DNA of 64,000 nucleotides from Gammaproteobacteria bacterium. Lineage in GTDB: Bacteria > Pseudomonadota > Gammaproteobacteria > Pseudomonadales > Pseudohongiellaceae. The DNA lies in contig JAQWQD010000027.1 of the NCBI GenBank assembly GCA_029244985.1, forward strand, positions 1-64,000, given 5' to 3'. Position 1 is the first letter of the stretch, and each line of letters begins with the position of its first letter. The notes beneath the pieces were generated by a model. The model was not told the origin of the DNA and made no database searches. It was given only the letters and a program-made list of their open reading frames with translations. Made by a program: the position numbers and the translations under genes. Shown here in pieces: positions 50,366-60,000 of the stretch.

Positions 50366-51307
50366 ATGCACAGGTATCGAGATAAACCCCAATACACCTT
50401 GAAGTATCGGAGTGCTTTGTTTGACAGTGTGCGCTGGGAGAATTTCGAGGCGAGAGACGATGATATTGTTATCACGACATCCTATAAAGCGGGCACAACT
50501 TGGATGCAAGGCATCTGCGCTGCGCTTGTGTTTCAAAAACCTACACCGCCTAGTCCACAAGATGAGTTATCACCCTGGCTAGATGCAAATTTTGCCCCGG
50601 TCGAGGAAGTCCTGGCTCAATTGGAAGGTTTAACAAACAGAAGATATATAAAGACGCATCTCCCTTTAGATGGAATACCCTTTTTAGATGAAGTTAAATA
50701 TATCTTTATAGGCCGTGATGGCAGAGATGTTTTTATGTCTATGTGGAACCACTGGCACAACATGAAACCAGAAGTGATTAATGAACTGAATAATGCGCCA
50801 GGAAGGCAGGGGCCAGCAATTCCGCTTCCACACGAAGGTGTTGAAGATATTGCCGCGGGATTTGATGTTTGGTTGAATGGATCCCCTTTTCATTGGGAGA
50901 CTAACGGTTTTCCCTTTTGGTCTCATTTGCGTCATGCGGCAACCTGGTGGGAGTATCGACATCTGCCAAACATTCTAATGGTTCATTTTGAAGATTTACT
51001 AAAAGATACTGATGGCGAAATGCGGAGGATCTCCGAGTATCTTGGTATTCCGGTGAATGAAGATATTTGGCAGGACCTGGTAGACGGCGTCTCCTTTGAC
51101 TCGATGAAGTCAAATGCAAAGAATATGGCTCCAGGGGGTTCGGCGGGTGTATGGAAAGACACCAGTAATTTTTTTCACAAGGGTACTAATAAACGGTGGC
51201 AAGGCGTACTCAGCCATGAGCAGAACTCTGCCTATGCTGAATTAGCACTCAAGGAATGTGGTCCGGAATTGGCTCAATGGTTAGAACTTGGCGGCCGCAT
51301 CGATTAG
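50366..51307 (+). CDS. Eukaryote-like sulfotransferase (SULT domain)
   Basis: A 313-residue cytosolic-type sulfotransferase. The 5'-phosphosulfate loop SYKAGTTWMQG (about 39-49) and the 3'-phosphate motif FIGRDGRDVFMSMWNHWH (about 115) bind PAPS; the C-terminal KGTNKRW replaces the common RKGxxGDW. A catalytic His is likely in YIKTHLPLDG. Such enzymes sulfate hydroxyls of small molecules (steroids, phenols, lipids). They occur sporadically in marine bacteria. No PAPS-forming genes are near. It stands alone between two intergenic gaps. Confidence 0.87.
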   Translation: MHRYRDKPQYTLKYRSALFDSVRWENFEARDDDIVITTSYKAGTTWMQGICAALVFQKPTPPSPQDELSPWLDANFAPVEEVLAQLEGLTNRRYIKTHLPLDGIPFLDEVKYIFIGRDGRDVFMSMWNHWHNMKPEVINELNNAPGRQGPAIPLPHEGVEDIAAGFDVWLNGSPFHWETNGFPFWSHLRHAATWWEYRHLPNILMVHFEDLLKDTDGEMRRISEYLGIPVNEDIWQDLVDGVSFDSMKSNAKNMAPGGSAGVWKDTSNFFHKGTNKRWQGVLSHEQNSAYAELALKECGPELAQWLELGGRID

Positions 51308-51375
51308 ACTCAGGGATCGCAATTACAGTTATGTACGTATTTCTTAGAATTTAACTTCACGAAGAAGGTAAGGGT

Positions 51376-52083
51376 ATGAAAAAGCTCGCAAGTCGATTAA
51401 TTCAAAAAAGCTTCATCGCAGCACTTTTTGTTTTTTTAGCACTACCAGCTACAGCGCAACGCGGGGCTGACCCCGGCGTCTGGAATGAGGCCATGGAACG
51501 CTTCGCACGACAAGACAGCATGAACTCCCCGCCGATAGGGGGCATCGTGCTTACCGGCAGTTCGAGTATTGCTAGATGGAATGAGCAAGCTGAAAAAGCC
51601 TTGGCGCCGCTGACTGTCATTCCTCGTGGGTTTGGTGGCAGTGTAATGAATGATGTGCTGCATCATCTTGATGCTGTTGCCCTGAAATATAGGCCAAGAG
51701 CAATTCTTATCTACGAGGGAGACAATGATACCGCTTACGGCATTCCGGAGCATGAAATCGTCGCAACGTTTGAACAGATTGTAGCAAAGGTGCATGAAGC
51801 TCTGCCGGATACGCGAATTTATGTAATGGCTGTGAAACCATCAACTCTTCGTGTTGATGTCTGGAAAAATGCTCAGCAGGTAAATATGGGTTACAAGGAA
51901 ATCGCCAAACAGGACCCCTTGGTTTATTACATAGACTCTGCGAATCCGTTTCTAAAAGCAGATGGAACAGTTATGGCTGATATCTTCGTTGAAGATGGAC
52001 TCCATTTAAATCCTATGGGTAATTTAATCTGGGGCTCCATTATTAGAGCTGCACTGATGCCGCAGGAAGCACGTTTCGAATAA
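51376..52083 (+). CDS. Exported SGNH/GDSL hydrolase
   Basis: A 235-residue protein with a signal peptide (FVFLALPATA|QR). SGNH blocks: nucleophile in IVLTGSSSIARW, Gly in GFGGSVMNDVLHHL, Asn in LIYEGDNDTAYG, and the Asp/His pair in VEDGLHLNPMG. It is a small esterase, probably acting on acyl groups of lipids or glycans in the periplasm. A GGTAAGGG site precedes the ATG. It converges on the S9 peptidase gene with 71 bases between. Confidence 0.87.
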   Translation: MKKLASRLIQKSFIAALFVFLALPATAQRGADPGVWNEAMERFARQDSMNSPPIGGIVLTGSSSIARWNEQAEKALAPLTVIPRGFGGSVMNDVLHHLDAVALKYRPRAILIYEGDNDTAYGIPEHEIVATFEQIVAKVHEALPDTRIYVMAVKPSTLRVDVWKNAQQVNMGYKEIAKQDPLVYYIDSANPFLKADGTVMADIFVEDGLHLNPMGNLIWGSIIRAALMPQEARFE

Positions 52084-52154
52084 CTCGATGCTACTGATTT
52101 AGACGGATACTTTGGATTCTCTTGAAGTTGCGTGCTTCGACTGGTGTATTAGAG

Positions 52155-54662
52155 CTAATTATCCAGTGTATCCTTTATCAGTTTATAAATACGACGATAC
52201 TCATCCAGCCAACTGCTCGGTTCGCGAAAGCCGTGAGCTTCAATTGGGTACACAGCTAGTTCCCAATTCTCTTTCTCTAGTTCGATCAGTCGTTGGGCCA
52301 ACCTTACTGAATCCTGGAAGAAGACGTTATTGTCCTGCATCCCGTGAGCTATGAGCAGTGGTTTAGTCAAGCCTTCGGCAAATTCAATTGGAGAGCTGCG
52401 CTCATAAGCGGCGGGATCCAAGTCAGGGATATTTAGAATATTTGAAGTATATCCATGATTGTAAGCGGCCCAATCTGTCACAGGGCGCAGTGCAGCGCCG
52501 CAAGCGAATAAGTCTGGCTCATTGAATAGCGCCATTAGTGTGAGGAAACCGCCGTAAGAGCCGCCGTAGGTACAGACTTTGCTTCGATCAACACTCTTGT
52601 TTTCAACTAACCAGTTGATGCCGTCGGCAAGATCTTGAACTTCAGGAGTCCCCATTTGCTGATAGATGGCTGTGCGCCAATCCCGGCCATAGCCTGAAGA
52701 CGCTCGATAATCCATATCTAAAACCACATAGCCTTGCTGGACTAGAAAGCTATGGAACATGAACTCGCGAAAGTAACCTGACCATCCTTGATGAGAATTT
52801 TGTAAGTAACCCGCACCATGAATGAAAATCACCGCAGGTCTGCCATTGGAATCACCTGTTGGTGTATAAGCGCGTGAATGAATCGGATCTTCTGAAAATG
52901 AAGATGCAATTTCTACAAATTCCGGCTCCACCCAAGCTATGTTATTGAATTCATCACTAATGGTGTGGGTAATTTGAGATGCTTCTGCGTTGGGGCGTGC
53001 GCGACTTACATACAGTTCGTCCGGGCGTGTGGCCTTGCTGTGTACGATAAGTAGTTTTGATTCATCCGGTGATAATTGATACCGGCTCATACCCCCTAAA
53101 GAAGTGATCTGTTCTATCTCTCTATTATTTATATTTAGGCGATAGATATTATAGATAGTTGGGTGGGTAATGTTGCTGCGGAAATAGATTTGCTTTCCAT
53201 CACGAGTGGAAGTAGGTTCGCGGATCTCGAATCTTCCCTGTGTGATTTGTTTAGAGATTTCATTTCCGTTTCTATTCTCATCATCGAATAGATAGAGATG
53301 TCCATAACCGTCTTGCTCACTAAGAAAGAAAATAGATTGGTTGTCTGGCAACCAGTTCGCGCTAATGAACTGCCGATTTATCCAAGCTGGGTCATGATTG
53401 TGGTGAACTAGTTTTAAATGATCGGAGTCTAGATAGATCGGAGCCATTAGGTCCGATATTATGGCCTGGCTGTCGGTGGTTTCGTCTTTATTTTCTTGAC
53501 TTGAATCTGACGTTAACTCCGTGAATTGAAGGTTTTCAGTATCTAAGCTAAGTAGCCAACGATCTTTGTTGTCTCTACTTATTGCCTGGAATAAAACCTT
53601 TTTACCGTCTTGTGTCCATTGTAGATTGACAAATCGTAGTTCACGATTTTTTTGTTCTTCATCGGTGTCGGGAAATGCATCTTCTGATTGATCCGACAGA
53701 GGATTGGCTTGTATTGAAGGAAGCTGATTTAAATTTAAATTCGCAACTTGATGATTTTGTAGATCGAGCAAGTAAAGTTGTTGATCTGAAAAATCAGTTG
53801 TCCCTACGCGAGCCCGAACTTCTCGGGTTTCTGTATACCCAGAAGCAGTAACATAGTTTGGCATTATTCCCGCTCGTCCGAGATTGCGTTCTGTATTATT
53901 TCGTAGAGAGACTAGTAACCATTTTTCATTGGGTGATAACACTGACAGCAGAATCTCACTATTTTTACCCATGTAAAAAGGAAGCGCGATCCGTGATGCA
54001 TCTAATCGCTGATTTTCTTCGATAAAATTTTCTTCTCGCTCCTTTCTTGCTTGGTTGAGTTGAATAATGTCAAACAGTCTTACTTGTTGTTCTTCTAAAT
54101 AGTTTTTGGTGTCCTCAGAGGGAATGTTTTCAAGTTTGATGTCAGCTGCCTGAGCTTCTAAGCCGGAATTAAGATCGCGAACAAATGTTTGTCCGTCACG
54201 ATTAAAAATTATCTTGTCGTTGTTGGTTGTAAACCTCGGATTTGATTCAATTGCGGAGGTTCTTGTGAGTTGGGAGATGTTGCTAGAACGGAGATCCTTT
54301 ACGTAAATATCACCCTCTCGCTCATAGGCTTTCAAGCGTGAGTTGCTTGAAAGAATACTACCTTCAATATCAATGTTGTTTAATTCTTCCGGGAGAATTT
54401 GATTTTCTGTGTTCGAATCAAGAGCAACACGAAATATATCCGTTTGCTCTTCACCTTGCCTCTTACGGCGATAGTAGATTGACTCGCTGTCATCAGACCA
54501 ATATGGCTGGAGTGGCTGTCTGCCTAGCCAATCCGGATCTGCCATAGCTTGTTCCAAGCTTATTAGCTGGCTAGAGGATTGAGCCGTTGTTTGGTTTGCC
54601 AGGATAAATGCTAAAAAATAAGTAAGTAATCCACTCAATGAAATTTTATAAATGTTTTTCAT
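52155..54662 (-). CDS. Exported S9 family prolyl oligopeptidase (DPP-IV-like)
   Basis: An 835-residue protein with signal peptide (GLLTYFLAFILANQTTA). Residues about 40-560 form a beta-propeller with repeated (Y/F)xxD(R/G) blades; residues 590-835 are the alpha/beta-hydrolase catalytic domain: Ser702 in YGGSYGGF, Asp777 in HGMQDNNV and His810 in IEAHGF, with the FIHGAGYLQNS oxyanion region. It removes dipeptides or cleaves after proline from peptides in the periplasm. An unusual acidic stretch (SDQSEDAFPDTDEEQKN) sits in the propeller. No terminator recognised. Confidence 0.92.
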   Translation of the reverse strand: MKNIYKISLSGLLTYFLAFILANQTTAQSSSQLISLEQAMADPDWLGRQPLQPYWSDDSESIYYRRKRQGEEQTDIFRVALDSNTENQILPEELNNIDIEGSILSSNSRLKAYEREGDIYVKDLRSSNISQLTRTSAIESNPRFTTNNDKIIFNRDGQTFVRDLNSGLEAQAADIKLENIPSEDTKNYLEEQQVRLFDIIQLNQARKEREENFIEENQRLDASRIALPFYMGKNSEILLSVLSPNEKWLLVSLRNNTERNLGRAGIMPNYVTASGYTETREVRARVGTTDFSDQQLYLLDLQNHQVANLNLNQLPSIQANPLSDQSEDAFPDTDEEQKNRELRFVNLQWTQDGKKVLFQAISRDNKDRWLLSLDTENLQFTELTSDSSQENKDETTDSQAIISDLMAPIYLDSDHLKLVHHNHDPAWINRQFISANWLPDNQSIFFLSEQDGYGHLYLFDDENRNGNEISKQITQGRFEIREPTSTRDGKQIYFRSNITHPTIYNIYRLNINNREIEQITSLGGMSRYQLSPDESKLLIVHSKATRPDELYVSRARPNAEASQITHTISDEFNNIAWVEPEFVEIASSFSEDPIHSRAYTPTGDSNGRPAVIFIHGAGYLQNSHQGWSGYFREFMFHSFLVQQGYVVLDMDYRASSGYGRDWRTAIYQQMGTPEVQDLADGINWLVENKSVDRSKVCTYGGSYGGFLTLMALFNEPDLFACGAALRPVTDWAAYNHGYTSNILNIPDLDPAAYERSSPIEFAEGLTKPLLIAHGMQDNNVFFQDSVRLAQRLIELEKENWELAVYPIEAHGFREPSSWLDEYRRIYKLIKDTLDN

Positions 54663-54788
54663 CTTCTATGCCGGTTCAATGATTACAGCTTTTTAAGGCG
54701 TCTCTAAATAATTTTAAAAATCTTAGGGGACCTGGTAGAAAATTAGAAAGCCAAGTATCACATATAATTCAGTGATGGGTTTAAGTTC

Positions 54789-54831
54789 TCAAAAATCTTC
54801 GTTATTTACCGCCGGTAAATAAAATTTTTGA
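54789..54831. repeat. Nested inverted repeat between the VOC and S9 peptidase genes
   Basis: Outer arms 54789-54796 and 54824-54831 are exact 8-bp complements; an inner perfect 7-bp pair lies at 54804-54810 and 54814-54820 with a GCC loop. It sits in the 230-bp gap upstream of the peptidase (minus strand) and after the VOC stop. It could be a terminator for the VOC gene or part of the peptidase leader. Confidence 0.45.
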
Positions 54832-54892
54832 TTCTGACCACGGGGACAAGTCTTCCAAAGTTATTCAAAGTAACTTCAAACTTCATCTTGAT

Positions 54893-55693
54893 TTAATATT
54901 CGTCGTAACCTTCGGTCAGTTCCACATAGACTCCAGAAGGATCAGTAAAATAGGCAATATTGAGTCCTATCGCAGGAATTTCCCGATAAGGAACATCAAA
55001 TACAATACCTTTAGCTTCTAGTTGCCTACAAAATTCTTCAAGGTTATCAATTTCAAAACCTATATGATCAATAGCTGAACCTTGTGTGCTTTGTCTACCA
55101 CTATTATTGGCGCCAAAGCTCAAATTCATTCCGGGCACATTGGTCGTTGTCGTAATACGTCCCCTGGGTCGGATTTCTAAATCAAACATTTCTACATACC
55201 ATTGCAGAATTTCTTCAGGGTTATCTAAAAACCAATGTACGTGATACCCCGTGATTTCTTCATGCAGCCCCTGGTCTTCTTGCATTTCAACTGCAATATT
55301 GTCTGGTGTAATCACATAAGCATTTAGTTGACCTTCAGAGCCAAAAAAAATGCTACCAACTTCCAGGCCATCCGCTCGCCATTTGTCGAGAAACTTATCC
55401 ATTGAGCGTACTTTAAAACCAAAATGATGCATGGTGGTCTCTCTAGACCCCATACTTGGTTCAGTTTCTGTAAGTGCTATCATCATATTAGGCAACTTTG
55501 CGACAGTAAGAGGGCCCCGTTCTACAATCGTGCCATTAAAATGCTCCACCCATATACGTTTGTGCTCCTCGATATTAGAAACATTTAAATGCACATGGCC
55601 AAAGGTGATGCCGTTTGCATTGGGAGTGGCGAGTTGGGCATGAGCCCATGAGGTGGCTAGACAAAGTATGAAGAGAGAAGAGAGTAGTTTCAC
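54893..55693 (-). CDS. Exported double VOC-domain protein
   Basis: A 266-residue protein starting at GTG (55693) with AAAGGAG seven bases upstream. A signal peptide (LFILCLATSWAHA|QL) is followed by two vicinal-oxygen-chelate domains: FGHVHLNVSNIEEHKRIWVEHF to about residue 135, and GYHVHWFLDNPEEILQWYVEMF onwards, ending NIAYFTDPSGVYVELTEG. Metal ligand positions (HVH, HVH, Glu in VEM and VEL) are present. Such a fold serves glyoxalases and dioxygenases; export of an extradiol-like enzyme is uncommon. Substrate unknown. Confidence 0.83.
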   Translation of the reverse strand: MKLLSSLFILCLATSWAHAQLATPNANGITFGHVHLNVSNIEEHKRIWVEHFNGTIVERGPLTVAKLPNMMIALTETEPSMGSRETTMHHFGFKVRSMDKFLDKWRADGLEVGSIFFGSEGQLNAYVITPDNIAVEMQEDQGLHEEITGYHVHWFLDNPEEILQWYVEMFDLEIRPRGRITTTTNVPGMNLSFGANNSGRQSTQGSAIDHIGFEIDNLEEFCRQLEAKGIVFDVPYREIPAIGLNIAYFTDPSGVYVELTEGYDEY

Positions 55694-55756
55694 TTTATGC
55701 TCCTTTATCAGATGGCAAACTAGATTAACATAAAGGCTTTACCCGTTTGCGTCCAC

Positions 55757-56749
55757 TCATTGCCAGGCAGAACTCAGTAACTCATAGGAGTGTCGACGTG
55801 CATCTGCGTCATGAGTTATGGTAAGTATCATTACTTCGTCCAAGTCGAATTGTTTGACGTAAGACTCAAGTTTCTCGCAAACCTGTTCCGGAGTCCCGAC
55901 GGCGCGTCGGTCTCGATTATCTTCAATTGCACGAATCTCTCCGGCACTGTAATCATAATCCATCGCTTCTTCTACGCTGGGGAATGGACCAGGATTTCCG
56001 CTAAGCAATCTAATGAACCAAAGGTCTCTACTTTTTGAAAGCTCCAGTGCTTCTTTTTCAGTCTCCGCGCACACGGTGAAAAGAGTTAAGGCAGAGTGGG
56101 GCGCGTCCCAGTTAGGTCCAGGTTTGAAATGACTTCTGTAGTAATCAAATATGTCAGGTCTAATTTGTGGATTAATAAAATAGGCAAAGTTGTAGGGAAG
56201 TCCGGTAAGTGCGGCGAGGCTGGCACTGTCCTCGCTGGAGCCGAGCATCCACAACCCTGGTGGTGTGTTTACGCGTGGAAAAGCTCGTGCATTTTCCATG
56301 CCCGGAGTGTGTGGAGCGCTATCATTGAGAAGAGCCTGTAGGTCTAGAACCATGTTAGGAAAATGTTCAGGGCCGACTCTGGAGCCATAACGAATTGCCG
56401 CCGCCGTAAAAGGGTCTGTGCCCGGCGCACGACCGATTCCGAGGTCAATTCGACCAGGATAAAGCGTTTCCAGTATTTTAAAATTTTCTGCGACTTTATA
56501 AGGACTATAGTGAGGCAACATGATGCCGCCAGAACCTATCCGTATTTTGTGGGTTTCAGCGCCTAGACGGCCTAAAAGTACTTCCGGTGAGCATCCAGCC
56601 AAAGCATCGGATGCATGATGCTCCGCGAGCCAATAGCGGGAATAGCCGAGGCCGTCGCAAAGCCGCGCCAACTCTAGGGTTTCCTGCAAAGCTGCAAATG
56701 CATCGCCGCCTGCTTTAATTGGTGATTGGTCTAGGACTGAGAGTCTGAT
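55757..56749 (-). CDS. Luciferase-like flavin-dependent oxidoreductase; expected ATG reads ATC
   Basis: A protein of the LLM class (MsnO8-like group). The recognisable N-terminus LSVLDQSPIKAGG is encoded in frame from about 56749, with blocks WLAEHHASDALAGCSPE, GSGGIMLPHYSPYKVAENF, GRIDLGIGRAPGTDP and the C-terminal GTPEQVCEKLESY. At the place where related proteins begin (M-R-L-S-V-L-D-Q-S), the codon is ATC, not ATG, and no ATG/GTG/TTG occurs in frame upstream before the stop. The first standard start is a TTG at 56689, which would delete about 20 conserved residues including the first beta strand. Either ATC is used, the start is lost, or there is a sequence error. The enzyme would use FMNH2 or F420-like flavins. 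Confidence 0.78.
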   Translation of the reverse strand: MRLSVLDQSPIKAGGDAFAALQETLELARLCDGLGYSRYWLAEHHASDALAGCSPEVLLGRLGAETHKIRIGSGGIMLPHYSPYKVAENFKILETLYPGRIDLGIGRAPGTDPFTAAAIRYGSRVGPEHFPNMVLDLQALLNDSAPHTPGMENARAFPRVNTPPGLWMLGSSEDSASLAALTGLPYNFAYFINPQIRPDIFDYYRSHFKPGPNWDAPHSALTLFTVCAETEKEALELSKSRDLWFIRLLSGNPGPFPSVEEAMDYDYSAGEIRAIEDNRDRRAVGTPEQVCEKLESYVKQFDLDEVMILTITHDADARRHSYELLSSAWQ

Positions 56750-57071
56750 ATTGTTATACCTATCTAACTGTGTTGAACTGAAAATTCGGCAGTTACTGGG
56801 TCGATTTGAAACAAATTTGGCTTTGAGACCGATGGTAACATGGAAGCTAGACCATCGATAAACTCTGCATTTGAGCCATTTTTAGTCGGTTTTATCGGCC
56901 TAGGTCAGATTTTGAGTAAGCGATCAGAGTGGACGCCACAGCTTGGGTGATAATTTGACAGAATAAAAGCGACGAGATTAAAAAAAGTCGTCATTAAGGG
57001 GTTATTAGCCCGTGGAACATCAATACCCAAATAATTAAGTAGATAATTTAGTAGAAATAGGGAGAGAAAAA
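56750..57071. promoter_or_regulatory. Intergenic region with candidate TonB-receptor promoter
   Basis: A 322-bp gap between divergent genes. TTGACA at 56955-56960 with a 17-base spacer to TTAAAA at 56978-56983 gives a candidate sigma-70 promoter about 90 bases upstream of the receptor start. A small dyad (GACGA 56971-56975, TCGTC 56988-56992) overlaps its -10 region and could bind a repressor or form a leader hairpin. I see no cobalamin or other riboswitch box. Confidence 0.45.
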
Positions 57072-60000
57072 ATGCGCAAAAAGTTTCCTTGCCGACGCAA
57101 GGCCATTGCGGCAGGCGTGATCCTCGCAGGATTATCGATACAAGCTGCAGCACAGGACGACGAGATCGAAGAAGTCGTTGTCACGGGTTCGTTTATTCGT
57201 GGTACGCCTCTTGATGCTCCCTCACCGGTTCAGGTTGTGGATCGCGAGAGCATTGAAGCCCAAGGTGCTGCGATCATCTGGGACGTGATAAAGAATCTCG
57301 AAGTGAATTCGGGATCGTTTACCAACTCCGGTTCTGGAGAGCGTTCACAGGTAGAAGGTACAGCGCAGGTTAACTTGCGTAACCTTGGCGAAAACTCGAC
57401 ATTGACCTTAATCAACGGCAGGCGTGTTTCGCCTTATGCGGCGATTACCCAAGGCGGTGGTGAATTCGTAGACATCAATGCGATCCCGGTTGTTATGACT
57501 GATCGTATCGAAGTTCTCACGGATGGCGGCTCTGCTCTCTACGGCGCCGATGCGGTGGCTGGTGTGGTCAACGTGATCATGCGTACCGATTTCGAAGGTT
57601 TCGAACTCTATGGTGATATTCAGAATATCGAAGCTGCTGGAGATTCATTCGATGAAACCATCAGTGGTATTTGGGGTTGGGCCAGCGACGACAATGACAC
57701 CCATTTTGTGATCTCGGCTGAGCGTTTTGAACGAGACGCGGTTAATGTGCTCGACGGCAATCATATTGATGAGAACTCGCAGTTCCTCGGCGCGGTATCT
57801 TCAATTAGCTCAGGGATAAGCAGTCCTGCGTTTGGGTCTAATATCAATCCGGCTTACCTGGCTCAGGATATTGTAGACTTTAACATCTCCCAGGGTGGTA
57901 TTAACGAACCTGTTTACAGTGACCCTCTTTGCGAGTCGTTAAACAGCGCTGAAGGCGTGCCATTTTTTACCGGTAGCCTGAGGGAAACGCGCGGTGAACG
58001 TGGTGGTACCTGTTTTGAGGATGTTTCCCGATTTAATTTCCTCTCCAGGGATACTGAACGTACTAGTATCGCTCTAGCTTTTGATCATACCTTCAATGAG
58101 TCGGCGGAATTTTATTCCTTCGCTAACTACATGGAGAACGAGATCTTTCTCGAGGGTGGTGGCCTTAACAATACCGGTGGTTCCAGCAGGACTCGTGGGC
58201 CCACAGTAATGTTGGCGCCGCTCGGTACTTATATCGGCAATCCAGCCTGGGGTGGGTATTCAATTGGCGCGCCTGCGCAATTAGGCTACTACGCACCAGC
58301 AGTTGGTAATCCTCTGCCCACTAATATCACGAATGCCCCAGTTTCCTTGGCGAATGGTGGTATGAACATTTCCCACTTGATTAATCCTCGTGATGGCATT
58401 CCCAGAACCGGCGATCGATCGAATTACAACACCTCTGAATCCTCAATCGTGCAGCTAGGTCTGCGTGGTGATTTCACCTACAACGATCGACCTTGGAACT
58501 ACGATGTAGGTCTTTCCTGGAGTTCATCCAGCAATGAGCAGACCTATCAGACCTTTAATCGTACGCGCACCGAAATGGCAGCGAATGGTTTAGGTGGTCC
58601 AAATTGTACTCCTAACGGTGTGCCGGATTTTGACTGGCAGGGCCAGAAAGGACCATTTGGGGGTGCTATACCTACCGCCTGGGATTACTACGGCGATGGT
58701 TATACCCAGACTTTCTTCCCTGGGTACGTTTTAACCACCCGCGAGAGTCTGTCTTATGCACTGACCAGTAGCAATCAGGGTCAAGGTGGATGTGAGTTTT
58801 ACAATCCCTACCTGACTCAGTTTACAAATCCGAATGTGGCCAACTCGCCTGAATTGATGGCCTGGTTAAACGAAACTGTGCTCAGAGCAGACAAGCGGAA
58901 TCAAATGTCCGTGGTAGATGCCGTTGTTGGTGGTGAGCTATTTGATATGGCAGGCGGACCTGCGGCAATCGCAATCGGTGGTCAATATCGGGAAAGGCAA
59001 GCACATTCAAGAGCGCCTTCAATGAACTACCCGGGCCTCAATGCGATTCTTGGTTATGACTCGGCTGGCGTGCCCAATGACTATCATTACGTGAATAACA
59101 ATTTCGAGTGCTCGATGTGTATTTTTAACTTCGACCATACGAGATCAACTCGCGCAGCATTTGTTGAGATGGCCCTGCCATTCATGGAAGGCATTGAAAC
59201 GCAGATCGCTGTTAGGTACGAGGATTATGGAGGCAACATTGGCAGCGAAGTTTCGCCTAAGTTTGCCATTAGCTGGCGGCCCACTGACGATATCTTAGTT
59301 AGAGGTTCGTTTTCTCAGTCATTCCGCGCGCCGAACATTGGTATCGTTGAGGAAGGGTTGGAAGCGAGTTCTACCGTTTTCTATGATCCTATCTCGAATC
59401 AACAGGTTAGAGCGGGCTTGATCCCTCCGACGCCGGAAAATGGTGAAGCGGAATTCAGCTATACCTTGGGTGGTCCCGCGCCGTATGTGGGTAATGAGTC
59501 TGCTGACACTTACAGTGTTGGTTTCATTTGGACCCCAGGTGGTAATCTAGACGGTCTTAGCGTGCAGGCGGATGCATGGAAATTCGATGTGCAGGATCGG
59601 GTACTACCCGAACCAGCTATTGCCGCGGTACAGCCAGAGATCGAGAGATTCAAGAAGGTTGTAGGAAATCCTGATAACTACATTCTTAATGATTCTATTT
59701 CATCTGATAGTCCCGTATTGGATATAAAGTGTAATCCTAATGATCTGGCGGCCCAGTACGGCGCTGATTCAGACGAGCGGTTAAATTGTGTGGTAAACCC
59801 AGCTCTTTACACGGATACGACGCAAGGGGTTGGTATTAGCCGAGCATTTAGAAGTGAAAATGCCTCTATGATCACTCTGACACTTGCAGCTATCAATGCC
59901 GGTCAGATTGAGGCTGAAGGTATTGATGTAAAGCTTGGTTACTCTTGGGAGACCGACCTGGGCCGATTCCGCGTCAGTTCTGATTTCACCCACGTACATA

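Noticed and set aside
56750-57071. Riboswitch (for example cobalamin) upstream of the TonB receptor
   Set aside because: No B12-box-like sequence or complex fold could be recognised; only a simple promoter candidate and a short dyad are visible.
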